The translations under genes and the position numbers were made by a program. From NCBI GenBank assembly GCA_902610105.1, contig CACLUN010000044.1, positions 1 through 5,897 of the forward strand: a stretch of DNA of 5,897 nt, given 5' to 3'. The notes below the pieces were generated by a model. It had not been told where the DNA came from, searched no databases, and saw only the letters and a list, made by a program, of their open reading frames with translations. Shown here piece after piece: positions 1-5,897 of this stretch. The stretch's first letter is position 1; each line of letters opens with the position of its first letter. The stretch comes from an uncultured Bacteroidota bacterium. GTDB lineage: Bacteria > Bacteroidota > Bacteroidia > Flavobacteriales > Flavobacteriaceae.

Positions 1-375
1 GGATACACTAACAAAGGCGAAGTTTTAGGAAGTTCAATTGGTCCAGGATCAAACTCTCATTATTTTTCTTTAAATAGAATCAGGAATGGAGAATTAATTG
101 GAATGGGATTGGAAATAATAGACAATGACAATGATTTTTTCCATGAGGCATTTGCATCTGCAAGAGACTACAGGAGATATTGGAAAGATATTAATTTCCA
201 TTTAAAGTACAATAAAAGTTTTAAGTATTTTAATTTGTCAAGCAATCTAGTTTATATAAGAAGTTTGAACTATCAATGGGAACTTGACGATTATGCTGAG
301 CCGTACTATCATCCTGGGAGAGATGTGGATAACTTTCACGTAAGCCTGAAACTTACTTATTTTGGTAATTGGTAA
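1..375 (+). CDS. wzi: Capsule assembly Wzi family outer-membrane protein, C-terminal part (5' end outside window)
   Basis: An open frame runs from base 1 to a TAA at 373-375, giving 124 residues with no start; the internal ATG at 103 is not the start because homology-like sequence continues upstream of it. Visible features match the C-terminal half of Wzi-like (Caps_assemb_Wzi) proteins: GSSIGPGSNSHYF near visible residues 10-22, NDNDFFHEAF near 41-50, RRYWKDINFHL near 56-66, and SLNYQWEL near 92-99. The end, VSLKLTYFGNW, alternates polar and hydrophobic residues and finishes in an aromatic residue, as expected of the last strand of an outer-membrane beta-barrel inserted by the Bam machinery. 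Wzi-family proteins take part in attaching or assembling capsule at the outer membrane. It is the only + strand gene here and converges on the polysaccharide operon, overlapping its last gene by 23 bp. The family call is from motif memory; the precise function in this organism is inferred. Confidence 0.85.
   Translation, partial: GYTNKGEVLGSSIGPGSNSHYFSLNRIRNGELIGMGLEIIDNDNDFFHEAFASARDYRRYWKDINFHLKYNKSFKYFNLSSNLVYIRSLNYQWELDDYAEPYYHPGRDVDNFHVSLKLTYFGNW
353..375. other. Tail-to-tail coding overlap between the Wzi gene and the glycosyltransferase operon
   Basis: These 23 bp encode the last seven Wzi codons plus stop on the + strand and the last codons (ending TNYQNK) plus stop on the - strand. 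No intergenic space remains for a terminator, so transcripts from the two sides must either end inside the opposite gene or run on as antisense RNA. Stop codons on both strands are read directly from the sequence. Confidence 0.85.
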
Positions 376-1462
376 GACCTTGGAAAATTTCTAAATACTG
401 ATTATAAATAAAATTCCAATTATATTTTTTTGGAAGTTTATATTTGGTATTTTTTTTAATAAGATCCTCGTATCTTTCCTCAAATTCATTTATTTTTTTA
501 GAAATTGAATTTTTATCAAATAAAACTGAGCTTTTATTTTCTAACATTTCTCTGTTAAAAACAGTGTCTAATGCTAAGATTTGACAATTTAAATCTAGGG
601 CATTGATCATCGTAGGATTAGTTCCCCCAAACTCATGCCCGTGAATATAGCAAAAGCTGTTATTATACAAAATAGTTAAATCAACTTTATCATTAACATA
701 GCCGGTAAAAATAACTTTATTTGAGGACAATAATTTTGTATTATTAGCGTAATTATCATTATAAGGCACATCACCAACTATCACTATTGACTTATTTGAG
801 TTAGATTTTAAAAACCCTTCAATAATAAGTTTAGAGTTATTGTCAGGAATCAATCTGCCAACTATTAAGTAATACTGTTTTTTTTGAAGATTAAATTTTT
901 CCAAAATTTTAGATTTTTTTTCGACTTTCATGGTCGAGCCGTAGGCAATTACAGTAGATTTTTTTCCAAATTTATTTCTGTATACATTATTCATTTCAAC
1001 AGAATCAGTGATGATTTCATCAAAAAAAAGTGTAGCTAATTTCGATGCAACTCTAAAATATACCGAACCTAGCCCTTTCCATTTTGGCCTTAACCATTCC
1101 AATCCGTCAACATTGATGAATGTTTTTTTTTTAAAAATTTTTGTTAATATACCAAAGGGTCCATTAGACGAGTTTACTACTAAAACAATATCGGTTTTAG
1201 AAAAGCAAACATGTATAAATGAAAAAAATGAGTTTGTAATTTGAGATAGAGTTTTAGATTGAATTGATGGAGCATATACTAATTCAATGCCATTAACCTG
1301 TTTTGGTTTTTTATTAAATAATGAACTATGACAATAAACTGTCACACGGTGTCCACTCTTTACTAATCTTTCTGAAAGTTCTTTAACTAAAGTTTCATAT
1401 CCAGAGTAAACATATGGATATCCTCTAGAACCAATTATCGCAATTTTTAGTTTTTTATCCAA
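353..1462 (-). CDS. GT4-type glycosyltransferase with N-terminal DUF1972 domain (rhamnosyltransferase-like)
   Basis: This 369-residue cytoplasmic enzyme probably transfers a sugar from a nucleotide donor to the lipid-linked repeat unit. The N-terminus has the DUF1972 signature IIGSRGYP (9-16) followed by SGYETLVKELSERL (20-33), then VDGLEW (118-123) and AYGS (173-176). The C-terminal GT-B donor half contains LIVGRLIPDNN (199-209), IFTGYV (251-256) and HGHEFGGTNPTMINAL (274-289). Related proteins include beta-rhamnosyltransferases of streptococcal capsule loci, so rhamnose transfer is possible but unproven. The usual second Glu of the E-X7-E signature appears to be Asn287. The start is TTG at 1462-1460: an in-frame TGA lies three codons upstream and the next in-frame ATG is codon 178, so TTG (or less likely an ATT two codons earlier) must be used. 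It overlaps the preceding gene by 8 bp and is the last gene of the operon. An A10 run lies at codons 111-114. Donor and acceptor cannot be told from sequence. Confidence 0.88.
   Translation of the reverse strand: MDKKLKIAIIGSRGYPYVYSGYETLVKELSERLVKSGHRVTVYCHSSLFNKKPKQVNGIELVYAPSIQSKTLSQITNSFFSFIHVCFSKTDIVLVVNSSNGPFGILTKIFKKKTFINVDGLEWLRPKWKGLGSVYFRVASKLATLFFDEIITDSVEMNNVYRNKFGKKSTVIAYGSTMKVEKKSKILEKFNLQKKQYYLIVGRLIPDNNSKLIIEGFLKSNSNKSIVIVGDVPYNDNYANNTKLLSSNKVIFTGYVNDKVDLTILYNNSFCYIHGHEFGGTNPTMINALDLNCQILALDTVFNREMLENKSSVLFDKNSISKKINEFEERYEDLIKKNTKYKLPKKYNWNFIYNQYLEIFQGLTNYQNK
1123..1132. repeat. Homopolymer tract A10 (coding strand) in the DUF1972 glycosyltransferase gene
   Basis: Ten T bases in a row on the + strand read as AAA AAA AAA A in the gene, codons 111-114 (Lys-Lys-Lys-Thr). 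It is the longest mononucleotide run I found in the window; others reach about eight. Such runs can slip during replication or transcription and shift the frame, but AT-rich genomes also have them by chance. Confidence 0.75.
1455..1462 (-). other. 8-bp overlap with TTG start (GT4 gene to DUF1972 GT gene)
   Basis: The last codons of the preceding gene (Ile-Gly-stop) contain the TTG start of the final gene in the sequence ATTGGATAA. An in-frame TGA three codons upstream limits the start to TTG or a nearby ATT. No Shine-Dalgarno sequence is seen. Confidence 0.65.
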
Positions 1463-2579
1463 TTGAATTCAATATTTTTCTTTTGAATTTTTCTAAGTAA
1501 AAGTTTTCACAAACATAATTAAAAGCTTTTTCAGTATTTTTCTTTTGTAGTTTTTTGTTTTCCAAATATGAAAAAATCTTTTCAACGGATTCCTCAACTA
1601 AATCATTTTTAATTATTAATCCATTATTACCTTGATTAAGAATTTCAAAAGCTCCACCCTGGTTATTTGTAATTACCGGTGTTTTACAGTTAATTGCCTC
1701 AAAAACAACTGTGGGAAGTGGGTCGGGTGATAAAGGAGTATGAATTAAGAAATTAGATTTGTCTAAAATTGATAAAACATCTTCTCTAAAGCCTAAAAAT
1801 TTAATCTTGTTATTTAACCCTCTCCTTTTTATATCAATATTTAGTTCATCTAAATATTTTTGATATTCAGGTAGTGTGTCTCCAACAATTTGTAAATAAA
1901 TATTTTTATTTTTTTTACAAAGCATATCAAATATTCTAATTAGTAGTGAATGACCCTTATATGGAATTATCCTCGAAATACTTGTAAATACTATATTATC
2001 GTTTGTAAGAATTTTAGGTTTCCTTTTTTTTATGTTGAAGCCATTATAAATGATTTTTGTTTTAGATTTCTTTAATCCATTTTTAATCCAAAAATCGTAA
2101 ACTGATTTTGAAACACAAATGACTTCTTTAGGGAATAGATTTAGAAATGTAATAATGAATCTTGAGTAAATGGAATTACCATTAGGTATTTCGTGAATAT
2201 GAAATATTGATGGTATCCCAGCAAATTTAGCTGCAATTGATGGACTTATTAATGTAGATGTATTAGTATAAACTAAATCAATTTGATTCCTTTTTAAAAA
2301 TTTTCTAACATGTAAAGATGATTTTATGATAAAATAAAGACGATTTATCAAACCAAAAAAGTTAAAGTACTTTTTTCTAAAAACTCCAAGGTTTATAATT
2401 TTAAGATTTGTTTTTTTTATTATTTCATTATTATTTAGAGGTCCATTCTTCGGAAGAATCAGGTAAACTTTAAATCCATTTTTAATAAAAATTTCTATAA
2501 TCGATATTAAAACTTTACTTGCTCCATAAGTATCATTAGAGCTATGTGCTATTAATATTTTTTTAATAGAGTTTTTCAA
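1455..2579 (-). CDS. Glycosyltransferase family 4 (GT-B fold) protein
   Basis: This 374-residue protein has the two-domain layout of GT4 enzymes and normal length for the family. The N-terminal acceptor domain starts with KKILIAHSSNDTYGASKVL (6-24), which carries the loop that contacts the donor phosphate in relatives, and includes FHIHEIP (126-132) and ICVSKSV (154-160). The donor domain starts after IIYNGFN (176-182) and shows ISRIIPYKGH (201-210), FLGFREDV (261-268) and SPDPLPTVVFEAI (284-296). In the last motif Asp286 stands where the first Glu of E-X7-E is usual, while Glu294 keeps the second. It should act in the cytoplasm, or at the inner face of the membrane, on the growing repeat unit. 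The chosen start is TTG at 2579-2577, because the family-like sequence begins a few residues later and no in-frame ATG lies nearby; no stop codon constrains it immediately upstream, so this start is less certain than in the flanking GT4 genes. Overlaps are 17 bp upstream and 8 bp downstream. Sugar specificity is unknown. Confidence 0.9.
   Translation of the reverse strand: MKNSIKKILIAHSSNDTYGASKVLISIIEIFIKNGFKVYLILPKNGPLNNNEIIKKTNLKIINLGVFRKKYFNFFGLINRLYFIIKSSLHVRKFLKRNQIDLVYTNTSTLISPSIAAKFAGIPSIFHIHEIPNGNSIYSRFIITFLNLFPKEVICVSKSVYDFWIKNGLKKSKTKIIYNGFNIKKRKPKILTNDNIVFTSISRIIPYKGHSLLIRIFDMLCKKNKNIYLQIVGDTLPEYQKYLDELNIDIKRRGLNNKIKFLGFREDVLSILDKSNFLIHTPLSPDPLPTVVFEAINCKTPVITNNQGGAFEILNQGNNGLIIKNDLVEESVEKIFSYLENKKLQKKNTEKAFNYVCENFYLEKFKRKILNSIG
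2563..2579 (-). other. 17-bp overlap with TTG start (GT4 gene to GT4 gene)
   Basis: The TTG start again sits in TTTGAAAAA, within the Phe-Glu-Lys codons near the end of the preceding glycosyltransferase, whose TAA is at 2565-2563. An AAGGGA lies only 1 base before the TTG, too close to act as a normal Shine-Dalgarno site. Confidence 0.65.
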
Positions 2580-3651
2580 ATCCCTTGATAAAGTTTTTTT
2601 GAATAAATAAATCAGCTCTTTTAATACCTTTTGGAATAAGACTTTCGATAATACTATGATTTGTGAAAATTAATCTCAACTTATCAAACAAATCATATTC
2701 ATCTTTTTTCTTAAAATAGATGACTGAATCATCTCCAATCTCCTTAAATATTTTAATATCTGAGCATATGATAGGAATATGGGCTCTCATGGCCTCAATC
2801 AACGGAATTCCAAAACCCTCATCAATTGACGGAAACACATAAGCAAAGGCATTATTATAATAATAAATAGCTTGATTTTTATTTATATATCCAGGCATAA
2901 TTACAAATGATATTAAATTATTTTTTGAAATATATCTTTTAATCTCTAAATAAACCTGCTTGTTACCATTAAAAATTTTTGATCCTGCGAGCACCAATTT
3001 AAGATTTGACTTGGTGTTATCTTTAAATAATTTAAATGCTTTGACAAGAGTCAATAAATCTTTTCTCTTTTCAAATGTTCCGATGTGTAATATATAATCC
3101 TTTGATCTATTTATTTTATCAGAACAAAAGACTCTTTCAGAACTTTGATATATGTAACTGATTTTATTATTAAAAATTTTTTGTAAACCATTTTTCGAGT
3201 ATTCACTTGTCGTTACAAGCTCACAATTACTAGACACTCCAAGTTTAATTAGTTTAATAAAATAATTACGCCACAACAATGGATAATTAAAAGGGTATTT
3301 CCAGAAAAGGTTATCGTGTATAACTACTATTTTTCTAGTCGGTGAAAAGATTGGTGCAACATAATCAGGGCAAATTAAAACATCAACTGAATTAAAAAGT
3401 AATTTGATTGGCAAAATAATTTGTTTCCAAAAAAGGTATCGGAGTTGAAAAGCCCATCTTACTAATCTATATTTAGAATTAATAAAAAACTGTTTATTTT
3501 GTAACTTATCTATATCATGAGAAAAAATATATTCAACATCTTTTCTTCCATATTTATTTGCTCCTTGGACTAGTTCCTCAATATAGGTTTTAATTCCTGA
3601 TAGTGCAGTTTTATAGTAAAAAACATCAATATAAACTTTTGTTTTTTTCAA
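2563..3651 (-). CDS. Glycosyltransferase family 4, MtfB/WbaZ-like mannosyltransferase type
   Basis: This 362-residue GT-B enzyme resembles the subgroup that includes mannosyltransferases of O-antigen loci. Evidence: VYIDVFYY (6-13) with ALSGIKTYIEEL (16-27), the counterpart of the TGIGRY loop; ICPDYVAP (93-100); VVIHDNLFWKYP (109-120), the counterpart of the VHDL...P segment; TTSEYSKNGL (147-156); LHIGTFEKRKDLLTLVKAF (188-206); and an intact E-X7-E signature in SIDEGFGIPLIEAM (Glu278 and Glu286). It would add a hexose, perhaps mannose, to the lipid-linked intermediate at the cytoplasmic face; the sugar is inference only. The start is TTG at 3651-3649. An in-frame TAA sits two codons upstream, so no longer ATG-started form is possible, and conserved sequence begins within five residues of it. 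The first 26 bp lie inside the polymerase gene and the last 17 bp inside the next glycosyltransferase gene, indicating one transcript and probably coupled translation. Confidence 0.9.
   Translation of the reverse strand: MKKTKVYIDVFYYKTALSGIKTYIEELVQGANKYGRKDVEYIFSHDIDKLQNKQFFINSKYRLVRWAFQLRYLFWKQIILPIKLLFNSVDVLICPDYVAPIFSPTRKIVVIHDNLFWKYPFNYPLLWRNYFIKLIKLGVSSNCELVTTSEYSKNGLQKIFNNKISYIYQSSERVFCSDKINRSKDYILHIGTFEKRKDLLTLVKAFKLFKDNTKSNLKLVLAGSKIFNGNKQVYLEIKRYISKNNLISFVIMPGYINKNQAIYYYNNAFAYVFPSIDEGFGIPLIEAMRAHIPIICSDIKIFKEIGDDSVIYFKKKDEYDLFDKLRLIFTNHSIIESLIPKGIKRADLFIQKNFIKGFEKLY
3626..3651 (-). other. 26-bp overlap with TTG start (polymerase gene to GT4 gene)
   Basis: The TTG start lies in the context AATTTGAAAAAAAC, inside the Phe-Glu-Lys codons of the polymerase C-terminus, and the polymerase stop TGA follows 26 bp in. 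A TAA two codons before the TTG in the new frame rules out an earlier start. No ribosome-binding sequence is evident. Confidence 0.7.
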
Positions 3652-5011
3652 ATTTTAGTTCTATATATCTTGATTCAATATATCCAGCAAGAAACCAAGT
3701 AACTAAAGATACAAAAAGGTATAATTCTGCATTTGCAGTAAGTAGCGGAAGTAGTAAACCAAACTTCGTACAAGCAACAACAAAAGAGATATGCTTATCA
3801 TTATTTGAGCTCATACAATAAACTTTACAGCTTCTTTTGATAACAAAAAATAAAATTAAACTATATATGATTATAGATAAAACTCCCATTTGAACACCGA
3901 ATATCAAAAATTGATTTTCACCTCCAACCTTAATTGCTTGATCAACTCCGCTCGCATTTCCACTCATCGCTAAACCAATACCTAAGGTGTTTTCAAAAAT
4001 GGATAGAATACCCTCAATCCACTCAACTAAATGACCAAGTGAAGAAGTGTTCTCAAATTTTAGAGTATCTATAATTAAATATCTTATTTCTTCAGATCCA
4101 AAATAAATTAAACTTAAAGTAGATAAAAGAAATAATCCAAATATTAATAGTAAAAATTTATAATTTTTATTTAATAATAGCGCAAATAAAACAATTCCTA
4201 GACACGCAACAATAGCTCCTCTTGAAAATGAAAAAAGAAATGCAGTGGCAACCATAAAAAGTAGGGAAAAACTAATTTTCGTTTTATTGTTCCAGAAATT
4301 ATAAATCAATAATGAAGTCAATAATAATAGTGAGGCTGATAATTCCAATGGATCTGCAAAAAAACCTGCATATCTAGGCGATGAACCTTGTGATTCAAAA
4401 GACCAACTCAGACCATAGTTTCCTTGGGGATCAATTTCATTAACAAGAATATTATAATTTGAAAAATCAATTATTGAATGAAAGTGTGTGGATAAAATAA
4501 ATTCAAAGCATAAAAAAATTGTGAGTGATAAAATTAAATATTTAAGTATTTTTTTAATTGTATTAAAAAACACTTCATCAATTTTAACATTCCTTCCAAT
4601 TAAGTAAGTTATTGATATTATATATAAGTTTTTTGCATAAATTAATTTAGAAAAAATATCTGCCTCTCCTAAGGGGATTAAAGCATATATAGTTACAATA
4701 AGAGTAAAAATTAGAATTAATTTATCGACCAAAGAAAATTTAAATATTCTTTTGAATAAATGAATATTTTTTCCAAAAAGGAATATAATAAATGCATAAA
4801 TAAATATTATGTCTTTTGATAACTTGATTATAGTGACAACGATTTCAGTATTAAATATTTTAAATGCTTGAGCTTGAAGAGTTGTATATATTGGTAAACA
4901 AGTGCATATATATATAATTAAATATTCAATTTTACCTTTTGATATCTTATCAATTGTATAACCAAAAATTATAAAATAAAAAACAATAAAGAAGACACCA
5001 ATTAATGTCAT
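3626..5011 (-). CDS. wzy: O-antigen/capsule polymerase-like integral membrane protein (Wzy / O-antigen ligase superfamily)
   Basis: This 461-residue, very hydrophobic protein has about 11-12 predicted membrane segments by eye (roughly 1-20, 30-45, 56-80, 97-115, 129-140, 155-175, 224-240, 247-262, 266-280, 284-304, 368-390, 408-446). A long polar loop (about 176-223) with the Arg-containing segment SSPRYAGFFADPLELS (210-225) precedes the LFSFSRGAIVA motif (259-269), which is characteristic of the Wzy_C / O-antigen ligase family. A second polar loop (about 305-367) carries SSLGHLVEW (323-331), GIGLAMSGN (344-352) and VGGENQF (362-368). Wzy proteins join lipid-linked repeat units at the periplasmic face of the inner membrane; WaaL-type ligases share the fold, and PglL-like ligases are a further alternative. 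Position among repeat-unit glycosyltransferases favours polymerase. The ATG start at 5011 forms an ATGA overlap with the upstream gene's stop, which supports it. The 3' end contains the TTG start of the next gene. Confidence 0.85.
   Translation of the reverse strand: MTLIGVFFIVFYFIIFGYTIDKISKGKIEYLIIYICTCLPIYTTLQAQAFKIFNTEIVVTIIKLSKDIIFIYAFIIFLFGKNIHLFKRIFKFSLVDKLILIFTLIVTIYALIPLGEADIFSKLIYAKNLYIISITYLIGRNVKIDEVFFNTIKKILKYLILSLTIFLCFEFILSTHFHSIIDFSNYNILVNEIDPQGNYGLSWSFESQGSSPRYAGFFADPLELSASLLLLTSLLIYNFWNNKTKISFSLLFMVATAFLFSFSRGAIVACLGIVLFALLLNKNYKFLLLIFGLFLLSTLSLIYFGSEEIRYLIIDTLKFENTSSLGHLVEWIEGILSIFENTLGIGLAMSGNASGVDQAIKVGGENQFLIFGVQMGVLSIIIYSLILFFVIKRSCKVYCMSSNNDKHISFVVACTKFGLLLPLLTANAELYLFVSLVTWFLAGYIESRYIELKFEKNKSLY
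5008..5011 (-). other. ATGA stop/start overlap (GT2 gene to polymerase gene)
   Basis: The ATG of the polymerase gene and the TGA of the GT2 gene share bases, the classical arrangement for reinitiation by the same ribosome. The upstream bases are A/T-rich with no Shine-Dalgarno sequence, so coupling is the likely means of translation. Confidence 0.8.
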
Positions 5012-5897
5012 TTTTTAAAATTTATAGCATCAACCAATCCTTTTGATACCATTTTAAATTTATAAAATCTGAATCTTATTAGAAAATATACTAAATAAGA
5101 AAATATTTTAATAAACTGATATAATAAAACACCAATTAAATTAAATGATTTTGAGTGTTTTTTTAAAAGTAAAATATGATTTCTAATATTGAGATAATGG
5201 ACATATGGTGATAAATTTCCTTCACTTTGATTAATAGATTTTGATGAAGCAGATTCATAATGTTGTAAATACGAATCAGTCATCAGAGCTATAGAATAGC
5301 CCATCTTTTTAAGTCGAATAGAAAAATCAACATCTTCATAATAAGCAAAAAATCTTTCATCAAAATAGCCAACATGATTGAATATTTCTAACTTGATTAA
5401 AACACAGCAACCTGTAAACCATTCAGTTAAATTCTTATCACTTTTGAAATTTTTAAAACTTTCACCTTTTTTAAAGGTTTCAAAAGTTCCATAAAAATTA
5501 TTTATTTTTCCACCTGCATTCCAAATTTTAGTACCATCGTAATTTAAAATCAAGGGTTGTATTATTTTCTGATCTAAAGTACTTGACTGTTGGATCAAAC
5601 AATCAATTAAATCATTTTTAATTAGTGTGTCATTATTCAATAGTAATACGTAATCAAATCCATTTTTTATAGAATATTTAATTCCTTGATTATTTGCTCG
5701 TGAAAATCCTTCGTTATTTTCATTTCTTATTATTTGAATCTTTTCACTTTTATTTATTTCATCAGGAAAGCTGTTTTGGGACTCATTATCAATTAAAATA
5801 ATTTTAAAATTTTTAAAAGAGCTATTTAAAACTGATTTAATACATTTATAAGTAATATCATACTTTTTCCAATTAATAATTACTACTGCAATTTCTT
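5008..5897 (-). CDS. Glycosyltransferase family 2 (rhamnosyltransferase-like, COG1216 type), start just outside window
   Basis: The frame stays open from the right edge to a TGA at 5010-5008, giving 295 visible residues; only the first few residues seem missing, since the usual first strand begins at once (AVVIINW at visible residues 3-9). Other GT-A features in order: IILIDNES (32-39), EGFSRANNQGI (62-72), the metal/nucleotide motif LLLNNDT (84-90), NAGGKINN (126-133), TGCCVLI (161-167), and YFDERFFAYYEDVDFSIRL (177-195), whose Glu187-Asp188 is the expected catalytic-base region. HYLNIRNHILL follows at 233-243. A hydrophobic stretch at about 253-275 followed by basic residues probably anchors the C-terminus to the inner membrane. 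The TTG at 5640 lies within the LLNNDT motif and is not a start. Members of this group often transfer rhamnose to O-antigen or capsule units, but specificity cannot be read here. The stop overlaps the polymerase start by 4 bp. Confidence 0.92.
   Translation of the reverse strand, partial: EIAVVIINWKKYDITYKCIKSVLNSSFKNFKIILIDNESQNSFPDEINKSEKIQIIRNENNEGFSRANNQGIKYSIKNGFDYVLLLNNDTLIKNDLIDCLIQQSSTLDQKIIQPLILNYDGTKIWNAGGKINNFYGTFETFKKGESFKNFKSDKNLTEWFTGCCVLIKLEIFNHVGYFDERFFAYYEDVDFSIRLKKMGYSIALMTDSYLQHYESASSKSINQSEGNLSPYVHYLNIRNHILLLKKHSKSFNLIGVLLYQFIKIFSYLVYFLIRFRFYKFKMVSKGLVDAINFKK

Noticed and set aside
340..363. Short hairpin GTAAG-CCTGAAA-CTTAC followed by TTATTTT, a possible + strand terminator
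   Set aside because: The stem is only 5 bp and AT-rich, the T tract is interrupted, and it lies before the stop codon of the Wzi gene. On the - strand there is no T tail. Too weak to call.
103..375. ATG at 103 as the start of a small independent gene
   Set aside because: The same frame is open to base 1 and the upstream residues carry the conserved GSSIGPGSN segment of Wzi proteins, so this is the end of a longer gene.
1008..1244. + strand open frame of 78 codons
   Set aside because: It is entirely antisense to the DUF1972 glycosyltransferase gene, has no recognisable motif, and its composition follows from the reverse frame of a real gene.
3603..3821. + strand open frame of 72 codons
   Set aside because: It lies antisense to the polymerase and GT4 genes at their junction and shows no family features or start signal.
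5008..5640. TTG at 5640 as the start of a shorter glycosyltransferase
   Set aside because: The frame continues to the window edge with the typical GT2 N-terminal strands and the TTG encodes a Leu in the LLNNDT motif.
376..5897. Mobile elements, CRISPR arrays, RNA genes or a novel defence system
   Set aside because: The - strand genes fill this stretch without gaps, no direct or terminal inverted repeats or RNA-like structures stand out, and all products are explained by polysaccharide synthesis families.

Overview
This window is a very AT-rich (G+C well under half by eye) piece of a surface-polysaccharide (capsule or O-antigen) biosynthesis locus from a Gram-negative bacterium. A Wzi-type outer-membrane capsule protein, the lack of clear Shine-Dalgarno sequences before the genes, AT-rich codon use and tightly packed GT4 genes best fit Bacteroidota, probably a flavobacterium. 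That assignment is inference; no rRNA or core housekeeping gene is present to confirm it.

Layout: positions 1-375 on the + strand hold the last 124 codons of a Wzi-family beta-barrel gene that begins left of the window. The rest is on the - strand and reads right to left: a GT2 glycosyltransferase nearly complete at the right edge (5897-5008), an O-antigen-polymerase-like membrane protein (5011-3626), and three GT4 glycosyltransferases (3651-2563, 2579-1455, 1462-353). The last has an N-terminal DUF1972 domain typical of rhamnosyltransferase-like enzymes. There is no intergenic DNA: all four co-directional junctions overlap by 4, 26, 17 and 8 bp, and the convergent junction with the Wzi gene overlaps by 23 bp. 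No promoter, tRNA, rRNA, insertion sequence, CRISPR array or convincing terminator is visible.

How the genes fit together (inference from families): the cytoplasmic glycosyltransferases would add sugars one by one to a lipid-linked repeat unit, the Wzy-like protein would polymerise flipped units at the periplasmic face, and Wzi would help anchor or assemble the polymer at the outer membrane. The flippase, chain-length regulator, initiating sugar-phosphate transferase and export proteins are not in the window.

The most noteworthy points are not a new system. They are three successive GT4 genes that all begin with TTG inside the 3' end of the preceding gene, the tail-to-tail coding overlap with the Wzi gene, an A10 tract in one glycosyltransferase gene, and replaced acidic residues in the E-X7-E signature of two of the GT4 enzymes. 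The window otherwise looks like a typical, probably strain-variable polysaccharide cluster.
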